Below are positions 35,654 to 44,952 of a stretch of 64,000 nt of DNA, in pieces. The number at the start of each line of letters is the position of its first letter. Position 1 is the first letter of the stretch. Under the pieces are notes generated by a model, which saw nothing but the letters and a program-made list of their open reading frames with translations, did not search any database and was not told the origin of the DNA. The translations under genes were made by a program, and so were the position numbers. The DNA is from Pseudomonadota bacterium (GTDB lineage: Bacteria; Pseudomonadota; Alphaproteobacteria; Caulobacterales; Caulobacteraceae), in contig JAIUNU010000001.1 of assembly GCA_020161365.1 (NCBI GenBank), positions 62,001 through 126,000 on the forward strand, given 5' to 3'.

Positions 35654-36463
35654 ATGCTCGAGACCCTCTTCGCCTTCGGCCAGCATTGGCTGGGTGGCAT
35701 GCAGATCGACGTCATGCGCTACGTCATCTTCTCGGTCGGCGTCTGGCTGACCCTGTGGGTCGTGCTGGCCGGACCGCTCGCCCGCCGCAAGATCCGCGAC
35801 AGCCGCCCGCCCGCGCGACAGCTTCTCATCGAGTTTGCGGTCTCGATCCGCTCGATCGCGATCTTCTCGACGATCGGCCTGCTCACGTTCGGCCTGTTCA
35901 GAGCCGGCTGGCTACCCGGACCGTTGATCGCCAAGAGCTGGGGACCGGTCTGGTTCTGGACCAGCCTCGTCCTGATGATCATCGCCCACGACGCCTGGTT
36001 CTACTGGACGCACCGGCTGATCCATGATCGGCGGCTGTTTCGGACCTTCCACCGTCGGCATCACCGGTCCAACAACCCCTCGCCGTTCACCGCTTACAGC
36101 TTCGACCTCGGCGAGGCGGCGATCAACGGGCTGTTCGTGCCGCTATGGATGATCCTGGTCCCGACCCCGTGGCCGGTGCTCGGCCTCTTCATGCTGCACC
36201 AGATCGTCCGAAACACGATTGGCCACTCGGGATATGAGCTATTCCCCGCGCGCAGTGACGGGCGGCCCGGCATCCCGTGGCTGACCACCGTGACCCATCA
36301 CGACCTGCACCATGCGCAAGCCGGTTGGAATTACGGTCTCTATTTTACCTGGTGGGACAAGATTATGGGCACCGAGCACCCTGAGTATCTGACGCGGTTC
36401 GCCGCGGTGACGGCCAGAAAGAACCATAAGCCGGCTGCTACCAGCTCGCCTTCACCAGCTTGA
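35654..36463 (+). CDS. Fatty acid hydroxylase/sterol desaturase family enzyme
   Basis: A 269-residue integral membrane di-iron oxygenase. The eight-histidine pattern is visible: HDAWFYWTHR (HxxxxxxH), HRRHHRS (HxxHH), and near the C terminus THHDLHHAQ. About four to five membrane helices surround them. The ATG at 35654 follows AAGGA. Substrates in this family include fatty acids, sterols, carotenoids and ceramides, so the reaction cannot be fixed. The membrane-bound AraC regulator just upstream suggests control by lipid composition. Its last 26 bases overlap the 3' end of the convergent hypothetical gene. Confidence 0.9.
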   Translation: MLETLFAFGQHWLGGMQIDVMRYVIFSVGVWLTLWVVLAGPLARRKIRDSRPPARQLLIEFAVSIRSIAIFSTIGLLTFGLFRAGWLPGPLIAKSWGPVWFWTSLVLMIIAHDAWFYWTHRLIHDRRLFRTFHRRHHRSNNPSPFTAYSFDLGEAAINGLFVPLWMILVPTPWPVLGLFMLHQIVRNTIGHSGYELFPARSDGRPGIPWLTTVTHHDLHHAQAGWNYGLYFTWWDKIMGTEHPEYLTRFAAVTARKNHKPAATSSPSPA

Positions 36464-37097
36464 CCATGGCGCGGGCGTCTTGAAGCCGCCACGATTCCCG
36501 CGGGTTATTGACGCCTCGCAGGCTGACCGTGAATTCGGCCGGCAGATCGAAGGGCCGCATCAGGCTCAGATCGACGCCTTCATCGCCCGTGGTGCCGCCG
36601 CCCAGTGCAATGGACCCGATCGGCTTGCCATCCAGTGTCAGAGACGAGCGGATATTCGCCCGCGCCACCGGCGCCACCCCTTGCGCCGTGATCGACTGGC
36701 TGGCGTTCATATCCATCGAAACGCGAATGTAGTTGGCGCGCGGCAGCAGGCCGAAACCGAACAGCTTGGACATCGACGAGCGAAGCCGCGCCTCATTTTC
36801 GTTCCAAGAGGCGCCTAGCGCCAAAGAGCGCTGGCCCACGCGCTCATCATCCGGCTTTTGCACGAAGTTGAGATCGACGTCGTAGGTCGGATTTCCAAGC
36901 CGACCTGACGACTTCACCGTCAGGGCGACCTTCTCATTGTCGGTGGAAAGATCCAGCGGCAAGGCTGCGTAGTAACCGGCGAAGCGGCCGTCCTTGGCCG
37001 AAACCGACATCGCGGGCTTCTGGACGATCTCGGCGCGCGCGATCCCGGCGGCGAAAACCGCCGCGAGCACGATCCAAAGACGAGCACCGTTCCGCAT
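36438..37097 (-). CDS. Hypothetical exported protein
   Basis: A 219-residue protein with a Sec signal peptide (LWIVLAAVFAAGIARA, cleaved before EIVQKP). The mature part is rich in alternating polar/hydrophobic stretches (VALTVKSSGRLGNPTYDVDL, YIRVSMDMNASQSI), suggesting a beta-sandwich. It has no cysteines and no lipobox. I do not recognise the family. It is convergent with the desaturase gene, sharing 26 bases, and lies 268 bases from rpsF, from which it diverges. Confidence 0.75.
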   Translation of the reverse strand: MRNGARLWIVLAAVFAAGIARAEIVQKPAMSVSAKDGRFAGYYAALPLDLSTDNEKVALTVKSSGRLGNPTYDVDLNFVQKPDDERVGQRSLALGASWNENEARLRSSMSKLFGFGLLPRANYIRVSMDMNASQSITAQGVAPVARANIRSSLTLDGKPIGSIALGGGTTGDEGVDLSLMRPFDLPAEFTVSLRGVNNPRESWRLQDARAMVKLVKASW

Positions 37098-37241
37098 GTT
37101 CGCCTGCTAGCATAGTTGCGCTTGGCCTTGGAAGCCTTGCAGGCCTTTTGTAGGACAGTTCGCGCGGGCGCCTGATCTGGCGGCAAACCGAGCCCTAGCT
37201 TGCGTTTATCGCCCTTCTCCTGTAATAGCGCGCGCTCTCAC

Positions 37242-37346
37242 GGAAGGCGGTCTTGCACGCACCCATCCGGGACCGGGGTTCGCCCCGCTCGGCTTGCAGG
37301 ATCCATCGTGGTCGACGAACTTCCATCGTCGTCTGCGCCGCCTTCC
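37242..37346 (+). promoter_or_regulatory. Structured leader of the rpsF operon
   Basis: GGAAGGCGG (37242-37250) is an exact complement of CCGCCTTCC (37338-37346), closing about 90 bases. Within lie CGGGG-TTCG-CCCCG (UUCG tetraloop, 37274-37287 region) and GACGA/TCGTC. The closing arm ends 19 bases before the rpsF ATG. Leaders bound by the S6:S18 complex are known in other bacteria; whether this is one was not tested. Confidence 0.45.
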
Positions 37347-37365
37347 ACAATGGAAGAAGGAAAAC

Positions 37366-37740
37366 ATGGCGTTCTACGAACACGTGGTCATCGCGCGGCA
37401 GGACATCTCGCCGCAACAGGCCGAAGCTCTGAACGAGCAACTCAAAGCCCTCATCGAAGAGAATGGCGGTCACATCGCCAAGATCGAGTACTGGGGCCTG
37501 CGTAACCTCACCTACCGCATCAAGAAGAACCGCAAGGGCCACTATTCCCTGCTCGCGATCGACGCTCCGGCGCCGGCCGTGAAGGAAATGGAGCGCCAGC
37601 TGCTCATCAACGAAGATGTGCTGCGCTTCATGACCATCCGCGTCGAGGAGCTGGACCTGGAACTGTCGCCGGTTCTCGCCCGTCGTGACCGTGGCGATCG
37701 CCCGGAACGTCCGCGCGAAGACTTCGCGGCTCAGGCGTAA
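37366..37740 (+). CDS. rpsF: 30S ribosomal protein S6
   Basis: A 124-residue small-subunit protein that pairs with S18 on the platform. It opens [22 protein letters not shown] and contains [21 protein letters not shown], the core of the family. The Arg/Asp-rich tail [12 protein letters not shown] is typical of alphaproteobacterial S6. The ATG at 37366 is preceded by GAAGGA. First gene of rpsF-rpsR-rplI. Confidence 0.97.
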   Translation: MAFYEHVVIARQDISPQQAEALNEQLKALIEENGGHIAKIEYWGLRNLTYRIKKNRKGHYSLLAIDAPAPAVKEMERQLLINEDVLRFMTIRVEELDLELSPVLARRDRGDRPERPREDFAAQA

Positions 37741-37754
37741 GGGAGAGATAGATC

Positions 37755-38033
37755 ATGACCGATACGACTGCTCCCGAAGCCGGCGCTCCGGCCGCCGCCG
37801 CTGGCGGCGCCCGCCGCCCGTTCTTCCGTCGCCGCAAGGTTTGCCCGTTCTCGGGCGCCAACGCGCCGAAGATCGATTACAAGGACGTGAAGCTGCTGCA
37901 GCGCTACGTCTCCGAACGCGGCAAGATCGTCCCGTCGCGCATCACCGCGGTGTCGGCCAAGAAGCAACGCGAACTGGCCAAGGCCATCAAGCGCGCCCGC
38001 TTCCTGGCTCTGCTCCCCTACGTCGTGAAGTAA
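37755..38033 (+). CDS. rpsR: 30S ribosomal protein S18
   Basis: A 92-residue basic protein. After an Ala-rich N-terminal extension it has [20 protein letters not shown], then [50 protein letters not shown], the standard S18 core. It binds 16S rRNA together with S6. It lies 14 bases after rpsF and 13 before rplI, with a GGGAGA site. Confidence 0.97.
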
Positions 38034-38046
38034 GGGAGACGCCACG

Positions 38047-38628
38047 ATGAAAGTCATTCTGCTCGAACGCGTTGAAGGCACCGGCGTCCTCGGCGACGAA
38101 GTCACCGTCAAGGACGGCTTCGCCCGTAACTACCTGCTGCCCCGCGGCAAGGCCCTGCGCGCCACCAAGGCCAACCTGGCACACTTCGAAGCTCAGCGCG
38201 CTGAGATCGAAGCCCGCAACGTGAAGAACCGCGAAGCGGCCGCCAAGAACGGCGAAGAACTGGACGGCACCCAGTACATCCTGATCCGTCAAGCCGGCGA
38301 AAGCGGCCAGCTGTACGGTTCGGTCGCCGGTCGCGACGTGGCTGACGCCATCCGCGCCGAAGGCGGCAAGGTCGACCGCTCGATGGTCGTTCTGGACAAG
38401 CCGATCAAGACGCTCGGCGTCCACGAAGTGAAGGTGAAGCTGCACGCTGAAGTGACCATCACGGTCACCCTGAACATCGCGCGCAGCCAAGACGAAGCCG
38501 AGCGCCAAGCGCGCGGCGAAAACGTCATCGCCTCGCAGTTCGAAGAAGAACGCGCCGCCGAAGCCGAAGCCGCCCAGGACCTCCTGGAAGGCGGCGCCGG
38601 CTCGCAAGAGGGCGACTACGAAGGCTGA
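38047..38628 (+). CDS. rplI: 50S ribosomal protein L9
   Basis: A 193-residue large-subunit protein. The N-terminal domain MKVILLERVEGTGVLGDEVTVKDGFARNYLLPRGKAL carries the L9 signature. A long helix follows, then the C-terminal RNA-binding domain (GQLYGSVAGRDVADAI, HEVKVKLHAEVTITVTLNI). The acidic C-terminal tail (EEERAAEAEAAQDLLEGG) extends it beyond the E. coli length of 149 residues, as in other alphaproteobacteria. The operon ends at the terminator that follows. Confidence 0.97.
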   Translation: MKVILLERVEGTGVLGDEVTVKDGFARNYLLPRGKALRATKANLAHFEAQRAEIEARNVKNREAAAKNGEELDGTQYILIRQAGESGQLYGSVAGRDVADAIRAEGGKVDRSMVVLDKPIKTLGVHEVKVKLHAEVTITVTLNIARSQDEAERQARGENVIASQFEEERAAEAEAAQDLLEGGAGSQEGDYEG

Positions 38629-38659
38629 TCCCTCCGGGGCTCGGATCTTCCGAATTGAG

Positions 38660-38690
38660 AACGGCGCGGAGCAATCCGCGCCGTTTTTTT
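38660..38690 (+). terminator. Intrinsic terminator of rpsF-rpsR-rplI
   Basis: AACGGCGCGGA (38660-38670) pairs with TCCGCGCCGTT around GCAA, and the right arm runs directly into a stretch of T residues. A textbook intrinsic terminator 32 bases after the rplI stop. Confidence 0.92.
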
Positions 38691-38834
38691 CTGCGCCCGT
38701 TATGAGAACGCTTCGAGCGTAGGCGCCTTGTGTCTAAATTATGAACGACCCATGTTCTGGGTGCGGGGCGACTAGACCCCGTCCGGAGCGCGGCGCGATA
38801 GCGTAGAGCGCTCCGATCACGAGAGGGGTAATCG

Positions 38835-41264
38835 ATGCGCTACAAGACCTTCCTACTCGCCGCCGTCTCGGTCGCGAGCATCGCCACCATGGCCCAGGCC
38901 CAGACGGCCCGTGATACTGACCAGACCTCCGTCGAAGAACTGGTCGTCACGGGCACCCGCACCGCCGGCCGCTCGCGTCTCGACACCGTCGCGCCCGTCG
39001 ATGTCGTCAGCGAAAAGGCGCTGACCCGAACCGGCACCACCGAGCTCGCCCAGTCGCTGTCGACCCTGGCGCCGTCGATCAACTTCCCGCGCCCGGCCAT
39101 CACGGACGGCACCGACCACATTCGCCCGGCGACGCTGCGCGGCCTGGCGCCCGACCAGACCCTGGTGCTCGTCAACGGCGCTCGCCGCCATTCGTCGGCC
39201 CTGGTCAACGTCAACGGCTCGATCGGTCGCGGCTCGGCCGCCGTCGACCTGAACGCCATCCCGACTATCGCGCTCGATCGCGTCGAAGTCCTGCGCGACG
39301 GCGCCTCGGCGCAATATGGCTCGGACGCCATCGCCGGCGTGATCAACCTGCGCCTGCGCGAAGCCCGCTCGGGCGGCGGTGCGACGATCACCTACGGCGG
39401 CTATAACACCCTGGTCAAAACCGCCCGGAACACCGACGGCCGACGTGAGCGCGACGGTGAGACCGTGACGGTCCAGGCCTGGCAAGGCCTGCCGCTGGGT
39501 CCCGACGGCTTCCTGACCGTCTCGGCCGAGTATCGTGACCGCAATCCCACCAGCCGCGGCGATATCGACACCCGCGTCACCCCGGCCCGCGTGACCTCGC
39601 GCTACGGGGACGCCGAGGTGAAGGACAAGACCGTCTATCTGAACGCCGGCCTGCCGGTCGGTTCGGGCTGGGAAGCCTATGGCTGGGCCGGTTACCAGAC
39701 GCGCGAGGGCGGCAGCGCGGCCTTCCCGCGGATCGTCGGCGACGCCCGCCAGACGCCCGTCGCTTCGATCTATCCGAACGGCTATCTGCCGATCATCGCC
39801 ACCGACATCGAGGACTCGACGGCCGCCTTCGGCCTGAAGGGCGATCTGGCGGGCTTCAAGGTCGACCTGAACGTTGTCTACGGCAAGAACAAGATCGACT
39901 ACCGCACCGAGAGCTCGGCCAACGCCTCCTACGGCGCGGCCAGCCAGACCAGCTTCAACTCCGGCGGCATGACCTACGACCAGACCGTCGTCGGCCTGGA
40001 CGTGTCGCGCGGTATCGATATCGGCGCCTATGAGCCGCTGAACGTCGCCTTCGGCGCTGAAGCGCGCTGGGAAGGCTACTCGATCCGCGCCGGTGAGCCG
40101 ACCTCGTACAACCGCGGCCCGATCACCACGGCCGCCGCAGGCGCACAAGGCTTCCCCGGCTTCCAGCCGTCGAACGTGCTGTCGCGTGACCGCGACAACA
40201 TCGGCCTCTACCTCGACCTGGAATCGCGCCTGACCGAGCGCTTCACCGCTTCGGCGGCGATCCGCTATGAGGACTATTCGGACTTTGGTTCGACGACGAC
40301 CGGCAAGCTGGCCGCGCGCTATGAGCTGTCCGACGGCTTCGCCATCCGCGGCGCAGCCTCGACCGGCTTCCGCGCCCCGGCGCTACAGCAGCAGTTCTTC
40401 ACCACCACCTCGACGAACTTCATCATCGTCAACGGCGTTTCGACGCCGGTGGAAGTCGGCACCTTCCCGGCCACCAGCGCCGTGGCCAAGGTGCTCGGCG
40501 CCAAGCCGCTGGAAGCCGAAAAGTCCAACAACTACTCGGCCGGCCTCGTTTTCCACCGCGGACCGTTCGAGCTGACGGTGGACGCCTACCAGATCAAGAT
40601 CGAAAACCGTATCGTGCTCTCGGAGAACATCCAAGGCTCGGCCACCGGCACGGCCACGGCGACGGCGATCTACAACCTGCTGGCTCCGTTCAACGTGACG
40701 GCCGCGCGGTTCTTCCTGAACGGCGTCGACACCAAGACCAAGGGCGTCGACGTGGTGGCCCGCTATCGCATCGACGACGAGCAGGCCGGTCGCTTCGACC
40801 TGACCGCCGCGGCGAACTTCAACAAGACCGACGTCACCAAGCTGCCGACGACCAACACGATCTCGTCGCTGCCCGTGCCGCCGTCCCTGTTCGCCCGCGC
40901 CAACGTGCTGACCTTCGAGGAAGGCACGCCCAAGCGGAAGATCACCCTGGCCGGCGACTGGAGCCGCGAGGCCTGGGGCGCGACACTGAAGACGACCTTC
41001 TACGGCTCGGTCCTGTCGCCCAACAACGACCCCACCGGGGCGTTCGACGTGCGCACGGGGGCGAAGGCGGTCGTCGATCTGGAAGGTCGCTACGCGATCA
41101 ATGAGCGCGTCAACCTGGCGCTCGGCGCCAACAACCTGTTCGACGAGTATCCCAACCGGACGCCGGCGAACATCAACACCACCAACGCCACGGCCTTCAC
41201 CGGCTTCTCGCCGTTCGGCTTCAACGGCCGCTTCTTCTACGGCCGCGTCAGCGTCAACTGGTAG
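38835..41264 (+). CDS. TonB-dependent outer membrane receptor
   Basis: An 809-residue outer-membrane transporter. Signal peptide MRYKTFLLAAVSVASIATMAQAQ, then a TonB-box-like SVEELVVTGTRT. The plug domain (about 45-180) contains TLRGLAPDQTLVLVNGARRH and VEVLRDGASAQYGSDAIAGVINL. A 22-strand barrel runs to the C terminus, ending in GRVSVNW with a terminal aromatic residue. Energy comes from TonB-ExbB-ExbD, encoded elsewhere. No regulator, transporter or enzyme gene is adjacent, so the substrate is unknown. Caulobacter genomes carry dozens of such receptors. Confidence 0.95.
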   Translation: MRYKTFLLAAVSVASIATMAQAQTARDTDQTSVEELVVTGTRTAGRSRLDTVAPVDVVSEKALTRTGTTELAQSLSTLAPSINFPRPAITDGTDHIRPATLRGLAPDQTLVLVNGARRHSSALVNVNGSIGRGSAAVDLNAIPTIALDRVEVLRDGASAQYGSDAIAGVINLRLREARSGGGATITYGGYNTLVKTARNTDGRRERDGETVTVQAWQGLPLGPDGFLTVSAEYRDRNPTSRGDIDTRVTPARVTSRYGDAEVKDKTVYLNAGLPVGSGWEAYGWAGYQTREGGSAAFPRIVGDARQTPVASIYPNGYLPIIATDIEDSTAAFGLKGDLAGFKVDLNVVYGKNKIDYRTESSANASYGAASQTSFNSGGMTYDQTVVGLDVSRGIDIGAYEPLNVAFGAEARWEGYSIRAGEPTSYNRGPITTAAAGAQGFPGFQPSNVLSRDRDNIGLYLDLESRLTERFTASAAIRYEDYSDFGSTTTGKLAARYELSDGFAIRGAASTGFRAPALQQQFFTTTSTNFIIVNGVSTPVEVGTFPATSAVAKVLGAKPLEAEKSNNYSAGLVFHRGPFELTVDAYQIKIENRIVLSENIQGSATGTATATAIYNLLAPFNVTAARFFLNGVDTKTKGVDVVARYRIDDEQAGRFDLTAAANFNKTDVTKLPTTNTISSLPVPPSLFARANVLTFEEGTPKRKITLAGDWSREAWGATLKTTFYGSVLSPNNDPTGAFDVRTGAKAVVDLEGRYAINERVNLALGANNLFDEYPNRTPANINTTNATAFTGFSPFGFNGRFFYGRVSVNW

Positions 41265-41291
41265 GCTGATCGGGTCTCAGGATCTGACGAG

Positions 41292-41326
41292 CGGGCGCGG
41301 AGAACGATCTCCGCGCCCGTCTTCTT
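41292..41326 (+). terminator. Intrinsic terminator after the TonB receptor
   Basis: CGGGCGCGGAG (41292-41302) and CTCCGCGCCCG (41309-41319) pair perfectly around AACGAT and are followed by TCTTCTT. Confidence 0.8.
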
Positions 41327-41467
41327 AGCGGCAACGTCAGAACCGGACGCCCCGTCGGGCGTACCGGCTTGCGGACCGACCCGTTTGAAACATACACAGA
41401 ACATCCCCGTTCATCTTGGGACGGCGGTCAACTGGCCCGCGCGTCTCAAGGCGCGTCGCGTTAACTT

Positions 41468-42991
41468 ATGCCGATGTCTCTCGTTCCTGCGCTCGACCTC
41501 GTTCTCCCCGGCCTTCCCGAGCCCACCATCAACGTGGCGCCGCACAACATGGAGGCCGAACAGGCGCTGCTCGGCATCCTGCTTTACGACAACGCCGCCT
41601 ACGAGCGCCTGAGCGACAACCTGCAGGCGCGCTGCTTCTACGAGCCCTTCCACCAGCGGCTGTTCCAGGCGATTGAGACCCACGTCCGCAAGGGCCAGCT
41701 GGCCGAGCCGATCCTGCTGGCCGACGAGTTCAAGAAAGACCCCGCATTCGAGGAACTGGGCGGCCTGCGCTATCTGGCCGACCTCGTCGATCGCGCCCCG
41801 CCCGCCGCCAATGTCGGCGACTACGCCCGGGTGATTTTCGATCTGTCGTTGCGACGCGAGCTGATCCGCATCGGCGGCGATATCGCGACGGCCGCCCAGG
41901 GCGGCAATGACGAGAAACGCAACGCCCGCGACCAGATCGAGGCCGCCGAACAGAGCCTCTACAGCCTCGCCGAAAGCGGCGCGGCCTCCTCGGGCTTCGT
42001 GTCCTTCGGCGACGCCCTGCGCGGCGCGGTCGAGATGACCGCCGAGGCCTACAGCCGTGACGGCGGCATGTCGGGCGTCTCCACTGACCTGATGGACCTC
42101 GACCAGAAGATCGGCGGCCTGCACCCGTCCGACTTGATCATCCTGGCCGGCCGTCCCTCGATGGGTAAGACGGCCCTGGCGACGAACATCGCCTTCAATA
42201 TCGCCAAGAAGTACGCCTACGAAATCCAGCCCGACGGGACGAAAAAGACCGTCCAGGGCGGCGTGGTGGCGTTCTACTCGCTGGAAATGAGCGCCGAGCA
42301 GCTGGCCCTGCGTATGCTGGCCGACGCCTCGGGCGTGTCGGGCGACCGCCTGCGCAAGGGGGAGATCGACGCCAGCGAGTTCGGACGCGTTCGCGACGCC
42401 GCCATGGAGCTGCAGAACGCCCCGCTCTATATCGACGCCACCGGCGGTATCTCGATCGCCAAGCTGACCGCGCGGGCCCGTCGCCTGAAACGCCAAGTCG
42501 GTCTTGACCTGATCGTGGTCGACTACCTGCAGCTGGTCACCGGCTCCGACCTCGGCGCCAACGCCAACCGCGTACAGGAAGTCTCTCAGATCACCATGGG
42601 CCTCAAGGCCCTGGCCAAGGAGCTCAGCGTTCCGGTCATCGCCTTGTCGCAGCTGTCGCGTCAGGTGGAACAGCGCGAGGACAAGCGTCCCCAGCTCTCC
42701 GACCTTCGCGAGTCGGGCTCGATCGAACAGGACGCCGACATGGTCTGGTTCGTGTACCGCGAGGCCTACTATGTGGGCCGCGCCGAACCACGCGAAGGCA
42801 CGCCCGAGCACCTGACCTGGCAGGAAGAGATGGATCGACTCCAGGGCCTGGCCGAAGTCATCATCGCCAAGCAGCGCCACGGGCCGATCGGTACCGTGCG
42901 CCTGTCGTTCAACAGCGACACCACCCGCTTCGGCAACCTGGCCCGCGACCACTACTTCGCCCAGGCGCGGAACATTCCCTCGGACGAATAG
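41468..42991 (+). CDS. dnaB: Replicative DNA helicase
   Basis: A 507-residue hexameric helicase that unwinds the fork 5' to 3' and recruits primase. The N-terminal DnaB domain (about 25-130) opens NVAPHNMEAEQALLGILLYD. The RecA-like motor domain has GRPSMGKTAL (Walker A), YSLEMSAEQLALRML, LDLIVVDYLQLV (Walker B) and the arginine-finger region DLRESGSIEQDADMV. No intein is present. The first ATG (41468) and a second two codons later (MSLVPA) are both possible. It precedes marC by 66 bases. Confidence 0.97.
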   Translation: MPMSLVPALDLVLPGLPEPTINVAPHNMEAEQALLGILLYDNAAYERLSDNLQARCFYEPFHQRLFQAIETHVRKGQLAEPILLADEFKKDPAFEELGGLRYLADLVDRAPPAANVGDYARVIFDLSLRRELIRIGGDIATAAQGGNDEKRNARDQIEAAEQSLYSLAESGAASSGFVSFGDALRGAVEMTAEAYSRDGGMSGVSTDLMDLDQKIGGLHPSDLIILAGRPSMGKTALATNIAFNIAKKYAYEIQPDGTKKTVQGGVVAFYSLEMSAEQLALRMLADASGVSGDRLRKGEIDASEFGRVRDAAMELQNAPLYIDATGGISIAKLTARARRLKRQVGLDLIVVDYLQLVTGSDLGANANRVQEVSQITMGLKALAKELSVPVIALSQLSRQVEQREDKRPQLSDLRESGSIEQDADMVWFVYREAYYVGRAEPREGTPEHLTWQEEMDRLQGLAEVIIAKQRHGPIGTVRLSFNSDTTRFGNLARDHYFAQARNIPSDE

Positions 42992-43057
42992 CCGGTTTGA
43001 CGAAGCAAGCCTCGACAGGTCACCGTCGCCGCCGAGTTTCCTAGCCCGACGAGTCGC

Positions 43058-43744
43058 ATGGACTTCAGCCCCCTGCCCACCTCCAGCCTGATCGGCGCCT
43101 TCCTGCTGGCGTTTCCGGCGCTGTTCTCGATCGTCAACCCGGTCGGGGCGGCCCTGATCTTCGATCAGGCCATGGGCAACCGATCGCGGCCCGAGCGCCT
43201 GAAGCTGGCGCGCGCCATCGGCTTCTACGCGTTTCTGGTGCTGCTGGGGTCGCTGCTGCTCGGCGGCTATATCCTCAACTTCTTCGGCGTGAGCATCGGG
43301 GCGCTGCGGGTCGCGGGCGGGCTGGTCGTGGCGATCCGGGCCTGGGGCCTCCTGATGGACCCCGAGCAGAACGAGGACCGCAAGGCCAACCAGACCGAGC
43401 CGGCGCAGAGCCACCACGACGTGGCCTTCTTCCCGCTCACCATGCCGTTCACTACAGGCCCGGGTTCGATCTCGGTGGCGATCGCCCTGTCCTCGCAACG
43501 CCCGACCGAAGGCGACGCGGTGGCGCCGTTCTTCATCGGGGCCAGCCTGGCGGCGGCGCTCGTCGCGATCCTCGTCTGGCTCTGCTACAGCGCCTCGGGC
43601 CAGGTCATGCGCATGCTGGGCCCGTCCGGCGCCCGGGTGCTGTCGCGGCTGGTGGCGTTCCTGCTGCTTTGCATCGGCGTGCAGATCATCGCTTCGGGCG
43701 TGGAGAACCTCGTGGCCAAGTTCCTGCTCGCCCACCCCGGTTAA
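43058..43744 (+). CDS. MarC family membrane protein
   Basis: A 228-residue inner-membrane protein with six predicted helices. The family pattern is clear: FPALFSIVNPVGAALIF near the N terminus, then LRVAGGLVVAIRAWGLL, and a second half with FFPLTMPFTTGPGSISVAIAL. The two NPVG/TGPG half-site motifs are typical of MarC/UPF0056. No function has been proven for the family, and a role in multiple antibiotic resistance was later discounted for E. coli MarC. It lies between dnaB and alr on the same strand. Confidence 0.92.
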   Translation: MDFSPLPTSSLIGAFLLAFPALFSIVNPVGAALIFDQAMGNRSRPERLKLARAIGFYAFLVLLGSLLLGGYILNFFGVSIGALRVAGGLVVAIRAWGLLMDPEQNEDRKANQTEPAQSHHDVAFFPLTMPFTTGPGSISVAIALSSQRPTEGDAVAPFFIGASLAAALVAILVWLCYSASGQVMRMLGPSGARVLSRLVAFLLLCIGVQIIASGVENLVAKFLLAHPG

Positions 43745-43783
43745 TCCGTTGAACGCAAGGGCGGTGTCGGCTAGGCCCAAGAG

Positions 43784-44878
43784 GTGACCGACCCGCACGA
43801 CATCCGCGTAACCATCGACCTTGACGCCCTGGCGCTAAACTACGCTGCGCTGCGCGCGCGCGCAGGCGACTCCGAGATCGCGCCCGCCGTGAAGGCCGAC
43901 GCCTATGGCCTTGGAGCCGCCCCGGTAGTCGATCGCCTTTGGTCGGAGGGCGCGCGGAGCTTCTACGTCGCGCGTCTCGCCGAGGGCGTGGCTTTGCGCC
44001 GTTCGCTGGGCGACCGCTTGGCCAATATCTATGTGCTCGACGGCGCGACGCCGGGCGCGGGTGACGCGCTGGAAGGCGCGAACCTGATCCCCGTCCTGAA
44101 CAGCCTGCCCCAGGTGGAGGCCTGGAACGCTCAGGCGCGTTCGGGACGCCTCCGCGCCGCGCTGCACGTCGACACCGGGATGAACCGGCTGGGCCTGCGC
44201 CCGGAAGAACTGAAGGTGCTCCTGGCGTCCACCGACCGCCTCAAGCGGCTGGACCTGGACCTCGTGGTCAGCCACCTGGCCTGCGCCGACGATCCCGAGC
44301 ATCCGCTCAACGCTCAGCAACGCGACCGCTTTGAAGAGGCGTCCCGTCTGTTGCCGGGCGTGCGACGCAGTCTGGCCAACTCGGGCGGTCTGTTTCTGGG
44401 CGAAGCCTACAGGTTCGATCAGGCGCGGCCCGGCGTCAGCCTCTACGGCGGCGGTCCGCAAGGCCGCCCACACCCCGAAATCCGCGCGGTCGCCAAGGTG
44501 GAGGCTCCCATCCTGCAGGTCCGCGTCGTGCCGCGCGGCGAGAGCATCGGCTACGGCGCAGGCTGGACAGCCAGCGACAACACCCGCGTCGCCATCGTCG
44601 CGGCCGGCTATGCCGACGGTGTGCCGCGCGCCGCCTTCCCGCGTGGCGAAGTCTGGTTCGACGGCGCGCGACGGCCGATGCTGGGCCGCGTCTCCATGGA
44701 CCTCATCGCCGTAGACGTCACCGACTGCGACCCGGCTCGCCCGGGCGCCATGGTCGAGCTGTTCGGCGCGAACCTGCCGGTCGACGACGCGGCGGATGCA
44801 GCGGGAACGACCGCCTACGAGCGCCTGACACGGCTGACCCCGCGCGGCGTTCGGCGATACGTCGGCGCCTCGCGCTGA
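43784..44878 (+). CDS. alr: Alanine racemase
   Basis: A 364-residue PLP enzyme producing D-alanine for peptidoglycan. The PLP lysine lies in [13 protein letters not shown] (residue 38 region). [11 protein letters not shown] and the catalytic Tyr in [12 protein letters not shown] follow, then [14 protein letters not shown]. It starts with GTG (43784), preceded by a purine-rich AAGAG. No signal peptide, so this is the biosynthetic cytoplasmic form. The gene order dnaB-marC-alr-radA keeps a core association of dnaB, alr and radA seen in other alphaproteobacteria. Confidence 0.96.
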   Translation: MTDPHDIRVTIDLDALALNYAALRARAGDSEIAPAVKADAYGLGAAPVVDRLWSEGARSFYVARLAEGVALRRSLGDRLANIYVLDGATPGAGDALEGANLIPVLNSLPQVEAWNAQARSGRLRAALHVDTGMNRLGLRPEELKVLLASTDRLKRLDLDLVVSHLACADDPEHPLNAQQRDRFEEASRLLPGVRRSLANSGGLFLGEAYRFDQARPGVSLYGGGPQGRPHPEIRAVAKVEAPILQVRVVPRGESIGYGAGWTASDNTRVAIVAAGYADGVPRAAFPRGEVWFDGARRPMLGRVSMDLIAVDVTDCDPARPGAMVELFGANLPVDDAADAAGTTAYERLTRLTPRGVRRYVGASR

Positions 44879-44952
44879 CGCGCATGCGTCCGTCTTTGGC
44901 GCAGCGCACGGCGAGCCTGTAGTCTCCCAGCATTCGAGAATCAGGAGACTTC

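Noticed and set aside
41411..43798. 795-codon minus-strand frame opposite dnaB and marC
   Set aside because: Both plus-strand genes have clear family motifs; the antisense translation shows none.
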